DNA of 64,000 nt, taken from positions 1-64,000 of the forward strand of contig NZ_CP073013.1 in assembly GCF_020694005.1 (NCBI RefSeq). The letters are read 5' to 3'. The position numbers and the translations under genes were made by a program. Under the pieces are notes generated by a model, which did not search any database, had not been told where the DNA came from, and saw only the letters and a list, made by a program, of their open reading frames with translations. Positions 1-8,274 of this stretch are shown piece by piece. The DNA comes from Marinomonas profundi (GTDB lineage: Bacteria; Pseudomonadota; Gammaproteobacteria; Pseudomonadales; Marinomonadaceae). Every line of letters begins with the position of its first letter. Position 1 is the first letter of the stretch.

Positions 1-1743
1 ATGCCGTTAAAACACGCGAAATGGATCACGGGGATTATCACCCTGTTACTGGTCTTTCCCATTATCATTGGCTTGGTCGGCACCTTGCTTCCTGCGTTTG
101 CGTATTTTCCGCCCCTTGGCGAATACGATGTTTCTTTGACACCTTGGCGCAATTTGTTTGCCCAAGGGGAATTCTACGCCAGTTTGAAACTCAGCCTAAT
201 CACCGGCATCGGTGCGCCTTTGCTGGCACTTTGGTTGGCATTGTCGCTGTTAGCTTGGGGTTATCAACAGGCGTTTTTTCGTAAAATTGAAGCCTTGTTA
301 TCGCCGATTCTGGCCATTCCCCACGCGGCCATTGCCATTGGCTTGTTTTTTTTATTAAGTCCATCCGGTTGGTTAGTGCGTTTGTTTAGCCCTTGGCTGA
401 CAGGGTTTGATCGACCGCCCAATTGGATTACCGTACAAGATCCTTATGGCATCTCGCTCATTCTCGCTCTGGTGATCAAAGAAATGCCCTATCTGTTGTT
501 TGTCATGCTTGCCACGATGAAAAGCATCAAGGCGCGAGAAAGCCTGCAAGTCGGCCAAGCCCTCGGTTATAGCCGTTTAACCCTGTGGCGAAAAGTGATT
601 ATCCCTCAGCTGTATCCCATTATTCGATTGCCGATTTTTATCGTCGTTGCCTTTAGTCTTACCGTGGTGGATTTGGCCTTGGTAATCGGCCCCAACACAC
701 CGTCTACGCTAGCGGTGACTCTGTTGCGCTGGTTCAACGATCCTGATTTATCCATGCGTTTGATGGCTAGCGCTGGCGCGATTTTTCTTATGTTAATGAT
801 CGTTTTTGTCCTCGCTGGATGGGAACTGGCACATCAAGTATTGCGCAAGCTAACCCAAGCCGAGCGCAGTAATGGCAAACGTTTTGGCTTAACCGACAAC
901 TTATTGCGATTGGGCGTTGTGTTGGGCTTGATCGTTTTGTTGAATGCCTTTGTGGCGCTGGCTTTGCTGCCGATTTGGTCGCTTGCCAGACGCTGGCGTT
1001 TTCCTGATGCGTTGCCAAGCCAATGGACGTGGGACAATATCGACCGCGCCACGCCACTGCTAATAGAACTTAGTCGCAATACCTTGATCATCGCGTTCGT
1101 GGCGACATTAATCGCCTGTGCTATCAGCCTAATAATGCTAGAAACCAAACGCCACGCCATGGCTAAATCAACCGACATCAAACAGCACCATGTCTTTGAT
1201 TGGCTTATTTATGTGCCGATTCTATTGCCGCAAATTGGCTTTTTGTTTGGTTTGCACGTATTGCTGATTTATACCAACCTCAATGGCGATCTATACGCCA
1301 TTATTGCTCTGCATCTGATGTATGTGTTGCCTTATGTGTACCTTACACTCAAAGGCCCGTATTTAGCTTACGAGGAAGAATACTTGCGACAAGCCAATCG
1401 ACTCAATCATCGGCCTTGGCGCAACTACCTTTTAGTGAAAATTGCCATGCTAAAGCCTGCATTATTCACGGCTTTTGCCCTAGGATTTTCCGTCAGCATC
1501 GCCCAATATTTACCGACGCTCATCGCCGGTGAAGGCCGTTACAGCACCTTAACCACCGAAGCCGTAGCACAAGCGGCATCGGGCGATAGAAAACAAGTCG
1601 GCAGCATGGCACTACTGCAAGCAGTCTTTCCCATTATGGTATTTTGGCTCGCGCAGTTCATCCCGCCACGTTGGACAAGATGGCGACTCAAACTCAAGCA
1701 AGTCTTTAACACTGGATTAATAGAAAAGGACAAACTGTGCTGA
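1..1743 (+). CDS. ynjC: ABC transporter permease, two fused permease halves (YnjC/ThiP type)
   Basis: An inner-membrane permease of about 580 residues, far longer than a single binding-protein-dependent permease. It has two blocks of hydrophobic segments, as in ThiP/FbpB-type fused permeases. An EAA-like cytoplasmic loop (QVGQALGYSRLTLW, about residues 182-195) marks the ATPase contact of the first half. A second, weaker loop lies near residues 463-480. The stop overlaps the following ATPase gene by 7 bases, so the pair is translationally coupled. E. coli YnjC/YnjD is the closest arrangement I recognise. The substrate is not established, and automatic annotation as a thiamine transporter is only homology. 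The binding-protein gene (ynjB) would lie upstream, outside the window. The ATG sits exactly at base 1, so a further upstream start cannot be excluded. Confidence 0.8.
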   Translation: MPLKHAKWITGIITLLLVFPIIIGLVGTLLPAFAYFPPLGEYDVSLTPWRNLFAQGEFYASLKLSLITGIGAPLLALWLALSLLAWGYQQAFFRKIEALLSPILAIPHAAIAIGLFFLLSPSGWLVRLFSPWLTGFDRPPNWITVQDPYGISLILALVIKEMPYLLFVMLATMKSIKARESLQVGQALGYSRLTLWRKVIIPQLYPIIRLPIFIVVAFSLTVVDLALVIGPNTPSTLAVTLLRWFNDPDLSMRLMASAGAIFLMLMIVFVLAGWELAHQVLRKLTQAERSNGKRFGLTDNLLRLGVVLGLIVLLNAFVALALLPIWSLARRWRFPDALPSQWTWDNIDRATPLLIELSRNTLIIAFVATLIACAISLIMLETKRHAMAKSTDIKQHHVFDWLIYVPILLPQIGFLFGLHVLLIYTNLNGDLYAIIALHLMYVLPYVYLTLKGPYLAYEEEYLRQANRLNHRPWRNYLLVKIAMLKPALFTAFALGFSVSIAQYLPTLIAGEGRYSTLTTEAVAQAASGDRKQVGSMALLQAVFPIMVFWLAQFIPPRWTRWRLKLKQVFNTGLIEKDKLC

Positions 1744-2369
1744 CTGTAAAAGCTTTCTCTCTATCATTAGGCGATAAAACACTCATCAAAGAGTTAAGCT
1801 TCGACATCGCCGACGGCCAAGTCTTGTCTATCATGGGACCAAGCGGTATTGGTAAATCCAGCTTACTGCACTTTCTCAGCGGCTCCTTATCGCCTAATTT
1901 GACCACCACGGGCGAGGTGTTTTTAAACGACAACACCTTGCACACAAAACCCACCCAAGATCGCAAAGTCGGCTTATTGCAACAAATGCCCTTGCTGTTT
2001 CCGCACATGAGCATCATCGAAAATCTGCTCTTTGCCATCCCGGCCAACATCCACAAATCACTGCGCATTAGCATGGCGCAAAACGCCTTGGAAAAGCTCG
2101 GTATTCCCGATAAGGCCAACGCCCTACCACAGGAACTCTCCGGCGGCCAACAAGCCCGCGTCGCCCTGCTCCGTACCCTACTTTCCCAACCCGACTACCT
2201 ACTACTCGACGAGCCCTTCAGCAAACTCGACCCAGCCCTAAGACGTGACGTTCGAGCCTTTGTACTCAACGAAATACAAAAAGCCAGCATACCAGCACTA
2301 CTTGTCACACATGATCCTGAAGATGCAAAAGCCATGGAAGGAGAATGTTTGGAGTTAGGACGTGAGTAA
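1737..2369 (+). CDS. ynjD: ABC transporter ATP-binding protein (YnjD type)
   Basis: A 210-residue ATPase that would energise the fused permease encoded just upstream. It has a Walker A motif (GPSGIGKSS, about residues 34-42), a Q-loop glutamine near residue 80, the signature LSGGQQARVAL and Walker B LLLDEPFSKLD, followed by the switch histidine in VTHDPEDA. The start is GTG with an AAGGA ribosome site 8 bases upstream, inside the end of the permease gene. There is no C-terminal regulatory extension, which is normal for this short class. A hairpin at 2372-2397 follows the stop directly. Confidence 0.85.
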   Translation: MLTVKAFSLSLGDKTLIKELSFDIADGQVLSIMGPSGIGKSSLLHFLSGSLSPNLTTTGEVFLNDNTLHTKPTQDRKVGLLQQMPLLFPHMSIIENLLFAIPANIHKSLRISMAQNALEKLGIPDKANALPQELSGGQQARVALLRTLLSQPDYLLLDEPFSKLDPALRRDVRAFVLNEIQKASIPALLVTHDPEDAKAMEGECLELGRE

Positions 2370-2371
2370 AT

Positions 2372-2397
2372 AACCTTTTAATTTCATATAAAAGGTT
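2372..2397 (+). terminator. Hairpin after ynjD, possible weak terminator
   Basis: Perfect 9-base arms AACCTTTTA (2372-2380) and TAAAAGGTT (2389-2397) lie two bases after the ynjD stop. No T-run follows, so this may be a 3'-end-protecting hairpin and not a true intrinsic terminator. Confidence 0.4.
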
Positions 2398-2506
2398 CGT
2401 AATGCGTTGGCTCGCGTTCAGGCGTTAAGTCTGTCTAACAACACGTAATTTTGCAAAGTCCCCCTGTTAAAGTTTATAAACTCGGCATAAGCACTTATTG
2501 CGCACA

Positions 2507-2529
2507 TTAATGATATGATATAACATTTC
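2507..2529 (+). promoter_or_regulatory. Zur-box-like operator upstream of aztD
   Basis: On the minus strand the site reads GAAATGTTATA, one base, then CATATCATTAA. The first half matches the gammaproteobacterial Zur half-site GAAATGTTATA exactly, and the second half is a degenerate mirror (TATAACATTTC in consensus). The site overlaps a possible -10 (TATAAC, 2519-2524) and lies about 90 bases before the start of a zinc chaperone gene. Zinc-dependent repression is the natural reading. Confidence 0.65.
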
Positions 2530-2616
2530 TTTTATCATTAACCTAGATTGACATTACCTGTGCAAACAACGAACCCCGCATTGAGTAAAAATTATAATTT
2601 CCAAGGAGAAAACTGA

Positions 2617-3834
2617 ATGATCAAACGCCTTAGCAGTGTTAGCCTTCTCGCACTGAGCATTAGTACTATTGCGATTGCAAGTGAAAACCACGATGACAGC
2701 ATGACTCGTTATCGTGTATTTATTGGTGATCACGCTACACCACAAGTCACTGCTTTTGACTTAGATAATCCGGATAAGCGTTGGACCTTTAATACTGCAG
2801 GACAAAGCAAGCTTTACTCTGTTTCCAACAATGGCCTAATCGTTGCGGTTCAGTCTGATAATGATCAGGTGAACTTTATTCAATCCGGCTTTCACTTCCA
2901 TGATCACGGTGCCCATACTGATATAGAAATCAACTATCCTGTCGCTCTAAAAAAAGTGCTTCAGGGCCCTCGTCCATTTCATCTAGTTGAGCACGATGAT
3001 CTAGTGTCCATCAACTTTGACAAAGGTGGGTACGCTGATGTTTTAGATGGTCATGAACTAACGGAGGGACATATTGAAGTAACACGAGTACAACAAAATC
3101 ATGCACATCATGGCTTTGTGACACCTTGGGGCGATAACTGGCTTTCTAGTATCGCATCGAACGAAGCTGAAGAAGGTCATGCTCCGCCACGAATTGGTTT
3201 ACAAGCAATTAAGGCAGACGGAACACCAGCAGGTGATCTGCAAACTTGCACAGGATTACATGGAGAAGCTTTTTCTGGCGCTTATCTAACTGTCGGTTGC
3301 AAAGAAGGAGTCTTAGCCGCAAAAGCCGGTAAAAACGGTACAGAATACAAAATGCTTCCTTACCCTGCAGACTTTCCAAAAGGGGAAACAACAGGCACCT
3401 TATTAGGCTCTAAATCCTTTCAGATATTCCTTGGCAACTATGGCAAAAAAAGCTTAGCTATCATAGATCCAACAGAAGCACCTTACATGCAACTTGTGGA
3501 GTTGCCATTCCGCCGTGTGGACTTCATTTTAGATCCAGTTAGGCTTCAGAATGCCTACGTTCTAACTGAAAATGGTCAAATCCACCGTATTAACTTATTG
3601 AGTGGTGAAATCGAAAAAAGCACTCGTGTAACAGCGCCATACAGTATGGACGGGCACTGGAATGATCCAAGACCTCGCTTAGCAATGGCGGGTGATAATA
3701 TTGTTATCACTGACCCAAATGCTGGCCTGATACGCCTCATTAATGCAAAGGACTTCTCTGAGTCGAAGACCATTAACATTGAAGGCATTCCTTATAATAT
3801 TGCCGTTGCTGGCGGTAGTGGTATTAGCCACTAA
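2617..3834 (+). CDS. aztD: AztD-type periplasmic zinc metallochaperone
   Basis: A 405-residue exported protein with an N-terminal signal peptide (cleavage probably near residue 22, after IAIAS). The body is beta-propeller-like, as in AztD, which hands zinc to the binding protein AztC in Paracoccus. Histidine-rich metal-binding stretches are visible near residues 90-98 (FHFHDHGAH) and 163-167 (HAHHGF region). Two cysteines, in LQTCTG and VGCKEG, could form a disulfide. A very strong ribosome site (AAGGAGAAA) precedes the ATG. The Zur-like box upstream supports induction by zinc starvation. No aztA, aztB or aztC genes flank it, so it must serve a transporter encoded elsewhere or, less likely, the ynjCD products. 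A clean hairpin terminator follows. Confidence 0.8.
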   Translation: MIKRLSSVSLLALSISTIAIASENHDDSMTRYRVFIGDHATPQVTAFDLDNPDKRWTFNTAGQSKLYSVSNNGLIVAVQSDNDQVNFIQSGFHFHDHGAHTDIEINYPVALKKVLQGPRPFHLVEHDDLVSINFDKGGYADVLDGHELTEGHIEVTRVQQNHAHHGFVTPWGDNWLSSIASNEAEEGHAPPRIGLQAIKADGTPAGDLQTCTGLHGEAFSGAYLTVGCKEGVLAAKAGKNGTEYKMLPYPADFPKGETTGTLLGSKSFQIFLGNYGKKSLAIIDPTEAPYMQLVELPFRRVDFILDPVRLQNAYVLTENGQIHRINLLSGEIEKSTRVTAPYSMDGHWNDPRPRLAMAGDNIVITDPNAGLIRLINAKDFSESKTINIEGIPYNIAVAGGSGISH

Positions 3835-3871
3835 CTCAACCTTAGCCTTTAGATTTCGCAGATTCTAATTC

Positions 3872-3905
3872 AAAACCACTTTATGCAATGTAAAGTGGTT
3901 TTGTT
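3872..3905 (+). terminator. Intrinsic terminator after aztD
   Basis: Perfect 12-base arms AAAACCACTTTA (3872-3883) and TAAAGTGGTTTT (3891-3902) with a 7-base loop, ending in a T-rich tail. It lies 37 bases after the aztD stop. Confidence 0.85.
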
Positions 3906-4465
3906 GTTTTAAATTGACCAACAATATTGCAGACTTTAATACCGCTTAGAAGTAAAACCCCAACTTCTATTCACCGATAAAAAACACCTCTTAATATTAT
4001 ATTTCTCATTATTTACCGCAGCCTACTATTTGTATTTTTACCTTCTTTCTTATAAAGCGGCCACACACTGAACATAGAATACAACTCTAATCGTTAGATA
4101 TGTAACTTTAAACTAAAAAATCCATTAGATAACGAATCATTAGACATGATATTTATTTCTAACGATCATTTTTAAGCTTAGCGCCTATTTTTAGGGCGTT
4201 GAAGGGCATTTTAAGAACTCAAAAAAGCGCTTACTTCATTGATTGAAATGTGAATTTTCAGATATTTTTGAAATTTTTGATTATTTCTCTATGTCTTTGT
4301 TTTGAGCGTTTTTTTTGATGGCTTTAGGTTTTATTTCTTAGCTTAAATGCCGATTACTGATGTCTTTTTAATTTTAACCACTTGCAACCCTATAAATATT
4401 TAATTACTACTGTATGAAGTCTTTCGATTTTTATATTCATTAGGTTTTATTTTTAAGGGTGCGTT
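3906..4465. other. Long AT-rich non-coding region before the ectoine operon
   Basis: About 560 bases without a credible ORF. The stretch carries an inverted pair ATCGTTAGA (4090-4098) and TCTAACGAT (4158-4166). Between them are two direct copies of CATTAGA 15 bases apart (4123-4129 and 4138-4144). These resemble a multi-site operator. The final part holds an AAGGG ribosome site for the M20 deacetylase gene. No hairpin or known riboswitch was recognised. Confidence 0.5.
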
Positions 4466-5638
4466 ATGCAGAATTTATGGCAAGAGAATGTGATCTTTGC
4501 TGAGAACTTGCGTAAGCAGTTGCACGCTCATCCCGAGTTGAGTTGGCAAGAAAAAAACACCGCGTCTTTGGTGCGCAGCCAGCTTGATGACTTGAATATT
4601 CCATGGCGCGCTTGCGCTGATACAGGCACGGTCGCTTGGTTAAATAAAGACGCCAAGGGCGCAGCGATTGCTTTGCGCGGTGATATGGATGCCTTGCCTA
4701 TTGAAGAGCAAACAGGCAAAGCATGGCAATCGGTGAACCAAGGCTGCATGCACGCTTGTGGTCACGATGGTCACACGGCGACCTTGCTGGCAACGGCACG
4801 CTGGCTAAAGCAATTTGAAGCCGAGTTACCACAGCCTGTAGTATTGATCTTCCAACCTGCGGAAGAAGGTTTTCATGGTGCCCGTGAGATGATCAAGGAC
4901 GGCGCGCTGGAAAATGTCGGGGCGATTTATGGTTGGCATAACTGGCCTGCTCTGCCCTATGGCACGATAGCTTGCCCAGACGATATTGTGATGTGCGGTA
5001 ATGGCACCTTCACCATGACATTCAAAGGTCGTGGTGGTCACGCGAGCCAACCCGAATTATGTGCCGATCCTATTCTGGCCGCCAGCGCGGTCAATGTGGC
5101 CTTGCAGCAAATCGTCAGCCGACGCATTGCGCCACAAGCTACCGCAGTAATCAGTGTCACACAAATACACGGCGGCACCGCGCCAACGGTGATTCCAGAA
5201 ACCGCCACACTCAGCGGCAGCATTCGTGTTCCCGACGAAGCAACGCGCCAACAAATCAATCAACATATTAGCCAGGTCGCCACGCACACCGCCGCCGCTT
5301 ATGGCGTGGAATGTGTCGTCGAACATGACATGCGCTATCAGGCGACCATCAATCATAAAGAGCAAGCCACGCACGCCCGCACGGTTTGGCAGTCGCTTTA
5401 TGGCGAACAAACACTCAATCATGGGCAAGCTTTGCCAATCATGGCGTCGGAAGATTTTAGTTATTACCTACAAACCATTCCTGGCGCCTTTGCCTTGATT
5501 GGCAGTGACGATGGCGAAGGACACAACATAGCGTGCCATAGCCCACATTACGATTTTAATGACCGATTGATTGCTGATGTCTGCCATTGGTTTTGCCAAC
5601 TTGCAGGCCTTAGCGATCAATCATTGCCCAAGCGATAA
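4466..5638 (+). CDS. doeB2: M20 amidohydrolase, probable N-acetyl-diaminobutyrate deacetylase DoeB2
   Basis: A 390-residue metallopeptidase-fold amidohydrolase of the M20/hippurate hydrolase family. The metal ligands and catalytic residues are visible: GDMDALPIEE (72-81), ACGHDGH (97-103), QPAEEG (130-135) with the general-base glutamate, and a distal ligand region in ASEDFSYY. In ectoine breakdown, DoeA opens the ring to acetyl-diaminobutyrate and a deacetylase then releases diaminobutyrate. Halomonas uses an unrelated aspartoacylase-like DoeB, and the M20 version is often called DoeB2. The assignment rests on co-location with doeD, doeA and doeC. By itself the protein could be any N-acyl amino acid amidohydrolase. 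Confidence 0.8.
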   Translation: MQNLWQENVIFAENLRKQLHAHPELSWQEKNTASLVRSQLDDLNIPWRACADTGTVAWLNKDAKGAAIALRGDMDALPIEEQTGKAWQSVNQGCMHACGHDGHTATLLATARWLKQFEAELPQPVVLIFQPAEEGFHGAREMIKDGALENVGAIYGWHNWPALPYGTIACPDDIVMCGNGTFTMTFKGRGGHASQPELCADPILAASAVNVALQQIVSRRIAPQATAVISVTQIHGGTAPTVIPETATLSGSIRVPDEATRQQINQHISQVATHTAAAYGVECVVEHDMRYQATINHKEQATHARTVWQSLYGEQTLNHGQALPIMASEDFSYYLQTIPGAFALIGSDDGEGHNIACHSPHYDFNDRLIADVCHWFCQLAGLSDQSLPKR

Positions 5639-5673
5639 ATAGCGAGAGAACAAGCGATAAATAACGAGAGAAA
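5630..5673 (+). repeat. Two tandem 22-bp copies spanning the doeB2 stop codon
   Basis: AAGCGATAAATAGCGAGAGA plus 2 bases (5630-5651) is repeated with two mismatches at 5652-5673. The first copy includes the doeB2 stop codon and the second lies in the gap before doeD. Confidence 0.85.
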
Positions 5674-5728
5674 AAGTACAACCGAGAAACAGTTTTAGTA
5701 AAGGCCAAGTGGCTAATTAGGAGGCAGT

Positions 5729-6988
5729 ATGAGTATTTTTGAACAACGAGAATCCAACATTCGAGCTTACGCTCGCACGTACCCAACGGTTTTTGTTACG
5801 GCAAAAAACTCACGTCAGATTGACGAGAACGGCAAGGAATATATTGATTTCTTCGCGGGTGCAGGGGTACTTAATTTTGGTCATAACAACCCACTCATGA
5901 AAGAAGCCATGATCGATTATCTGCAAAAAGATGGCGTGCTTCACAGCTTAGACATGCAAACCCAAGCCAAAGCCAAGTTTATGCAGAAATTTACTGACGT
6001 TATTTTGAAGCCAAGAAACATGCCCCATCGCATGCAGTTCATGGGGCCAACAGGCACCAACGCCGTCGAAGCCGCCATGAAGCTGGCCAGAAAAGCCACC
6101 GGGCGCCACAACATTGTGGCCTTTAGCCAAGGCTTTCATGGCATGACATTAGGCGCCTTAGCAGCAACGGCAAACGAGTATTTTCGTCAGGCATCTGGCG
6201 TGCCGTTATTGCATGTCAGCCACGAATTATTTGACCAAGCACACGACCAAGAAGCGTCGCTGGCGGCGTTAGATACCTTGGCAAGCCAATATCGCGATCC
6301 TTCTAGCGGCATCAAGCCACCAGCGGCCTTTATGGTGGAAACCATTCAAGCGGAAGGCGGCGTCAACGTTGCCAGCAAAGCGTGGATGCAGAAGCTAGAA
6401 AAACTCGCCAAAGAGTTCGGTGCCGTATTGATCGTCGATGACATCCAAGTGGGCTGCGGCCGCACAGGGTCTTATTTCAGCTTTGATGACATGGGCATCA
6501 ACCCAGACATCATCACCTTGGCCAAAGGCATTGGCGGCGCAGGCACACCAATGGCAATGAATTTGGTACACCCTGATTTGGACAAGCATTGGTCGCCGGG
6601 CGAACACACCGGCACCTTCCGTGGGCAGAACTTGTCCTTCGTGGCGGGTGAAGTGGCGTTAAGTTACTTTGAAGACGACTCGCTAATGTCGGTCGTTATG
6701 GAAAAAGTAAAACAAGTACGCGATGCACTAGAACCCTTGGTGAGCGAAAACAGCGCCAAAGAGCTGCGTGGTAAAGGCTTGATCCTTGGCCTAGACATGG
6801 GCAGTGGCGAAGTAGCCGCAAAAGTGGTGCAACGCTGCTTTCAGAAAGGCTTAATGCTCGGCGCTTGCGGTAGCGGCGGTCGAGTACTAAAAATCATTCC
6901 ACCATTAACCATTCCAGAGACAGACCTCGCGGAAGGCTTGGATATTTTGAAAGACGCTGTACGTTTTGTGATGGAGGACGTTGCATGA
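5729..6988 (+). CDS. doeD: Diaminobutyrate-2-oxoglutarate transaminase DoeD
   Basis: A 419-residue class III PLP aminotransferase. The lysine that binds PLP is K266 in TLAKGIGG, the phosphate-contacting aspartates lie in VDDIQVGCGRTG (236-247), and GPTGTNAVEAA (106-116) forms the cofactor pocket. It resembles EctB, which runs the same reaction towards ectoine. The absence of ectA and ectC and the neighbouring doeA, doeB2 and doeC place it in degradation, where it converts diaminobutyrate to aspartate semialdehyde. It has a strong ribosome site (TAGGAGG). The stop overlaps the doeA start by 4 bases (ATGA), so the two are translationally coupled. Confidence 0.87.
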   Translation: MSIFEQRESNIRAYARTYPTVFVTAKNSRQIDENGKEYIDFFAGAGVLNFGHNNPLMKEAMIDYLQKDGVLHSLDMQTQAKAKFMQKFTDVILKPRNMPHRMQFMGPTGTNAVEAAMKLARKATGRHNIVAFSQGFHGMTLGALAATANEYFRQASGVPLLHVSHELFDQAHDQEASLAALDTLASQYRDPSSGIKPPAAFMVETIQAEGGVNVASKAWMQKLEKLAKEFGAVLIVDDIQVGCGRTGSYFSFDDMGINPDIITLAKGIGGAGTPMAMNLVHPDLDKHWSPGEHTGTFRGQNLSFVAGEVALSYFEDDSLMSVVMEKVKQVRDALEPLVSENSAKELRGKGLILGLDMGSGEVAAKVVQRCFQKGLMLGACGSGGRVLKIIPPLTIPETDLAEGLDILKDAVRFVMEDVA

Positions 6989-8262
6989 TTGAACGCGATG
7001 ATATGACCTTTACCTTTGCTGAATATCAACGCCGCTTGGGTGAACTGCGCACTCGCATTGCCGAGCGCCGTTTGGACGCGGTGGTAGTCACTGACCCAGA
7101 AAACATTACCTATTTAACCGATTACCAAACCACAGGGTATTCGTTTTTTCAGGCGCTGGTGATTCCGCTCGAAAAAGAGCCCTTCATGATTACTCGTGCA
7201 TTGGAAGAATCGAATATTTTTGCTCGTACTTGGGTTGAGTTAACCAGACCTTATCCAGACACAGGCGATGCGATTCAGATGCTCGTCGACGCGCTACGTG
7301 AATTTGGTTTGGCAGACAAACGCATCGGTTACGAACGCAATAGTTACTTCTTCCCTGCTTACCAACAGGATTGCATTCATACCACCTTAAAAAATGCCAA
7401 ACTCATGGATTGCTTCGGCATTGTGGAAGAAGGTCGAATCTGCAAGTCGCAAGAAGAAATAGCCATCATGCGTCGTGCCGCCTTGGCAACAGAAGCGGGC
7501 ATGAAAGCCGGTATTGAGGTTTGTCGCCCCGGCATTACGGAAAATGAAATCGCGGCCGAAATCGCCGCGGCCATGTTCCGTGCTGGCGGTGAAACGCCTG
7601 CCGTCATGCCTTACGTCACCTCTGGCCCACGAACCATGATTGGTCACGCCACTTTTGAAGGCCGCACAGTGCAACCAAACGAGCATGTCTTTTTAGAAGT
7701 GGGTGGTTGTTATCGCCGTTATCACACGGCCATGATGCGTACTGTCATTCTTGGCGAATTATCCGACGCCATGTATCAATCGCAAGAAATCATGAAGCGC
7801 GCGCTCAATGAGATTCATCGAGTGGTGCAACCGGGCATGACGGTGTCGGACGTGGATAACATGGTGCGCAACATCATTATGGACAACCAAGTTGGCGCGA
7901 GTTTAATCACCCGTTCTGGTTATTCCATTGGCATCGCCTTCCCGCCAAGTTGGGATGAAGGTTACATCATCAGCTTAAAACAAGGCAATTCTGCGATACT
8001 AAAACCCGGTATGACCTTCCATATGATTCCGTGGATGTGGGGCATTGAAGGCGATAAAACTTGTGGTATTTCAGACACCATCGAGATCACCGAAGACGGC
8101 TGCCGTTCTTTCTTTAACATGGATCGGGACTTCACAGTGAAATCCGGTGTCGCCGTACCGCAGGAAAAGAAAACCATAGACCTGTCCGGCACCTTGCCGA
8201 TGAAAGAAGACGACAAGAAATCCAAATCAAACACCAAACAGTCTGAAAAAGCAGCCAGCTGA
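6985..8262 (+). CDS. doeA: Ectoine hydrolase DoeA (M24 family)
   Basis: A 425-residue protein with the M24 'pita-bread' fold of creatinases and proline dipeptidases: a creatinase-like N-terminal domain (about residues 10-150) and the catalytic domain after about 160. Conserved stretches include ENITYLTDYQTTGY near residue 37 and GIEGDKTCGISDTIEI near 355. DoeA opens the ectoine ring to N-acetyl-diaminobutyrate and is the committing step. The start is chosen at the ATG overlapping the doeD stop, with GGAGG 7 bases upstream. The C-terminus ends in a lysine/serine-rich tail that looks unstructured. Confidence 0.87.
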   Translation: MIERDDMTFTFAEYQRRLGELRTRIAERRLDAVVVTDPENITYLTDYQTTGYSFFQALVIPLEKEPFMITRALEESNIFARTWVELTRPYPDTGDAIQMLVDALREFGLADKRIGYERNSYFFPAYQQDCIHTTLKNAKLMDCFGIVEEGRICKSQEEIAIMRRAALATEAGMKAGIEVCRPGITENEIAAEIAAAMFRAGGETPAVMPYVTSGPRTMIGHATFEGRTVQPNEHVFLEVGGCYRRYHTAMMRTVILGELSDAMYQSQEIMKRALNEIHRVVQPGMTVSDVDNMVRNIIMDNQVGASLITRSGYSIGIAFPPSWDEGYIISLKQGNSAILKPGMTFHMIPWMWGIEGDKTCGISDTIEITEDGCRSFFNMDRDFTVKSGVAVPQEKKTIDLSGTLPMKEDDKKSKSNTKQSEKAAS

Positions 8263-8274
8263 TACGAGGTGACT

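Noticed and set aside
3906..4465. Riboswitch upstream of the ectoine operon
   Set aside because: The region is AT-rich with no stable multi-helix structure visible. Only short repeated motifs are supported.
5729..6988. EctB of ectoine synthesis
   Set aside because: The protein resembles EctB, but no ectA or ectC is adjacent and the three neighbours are ectoine-degradation enzymes, so DoeD is the better call.
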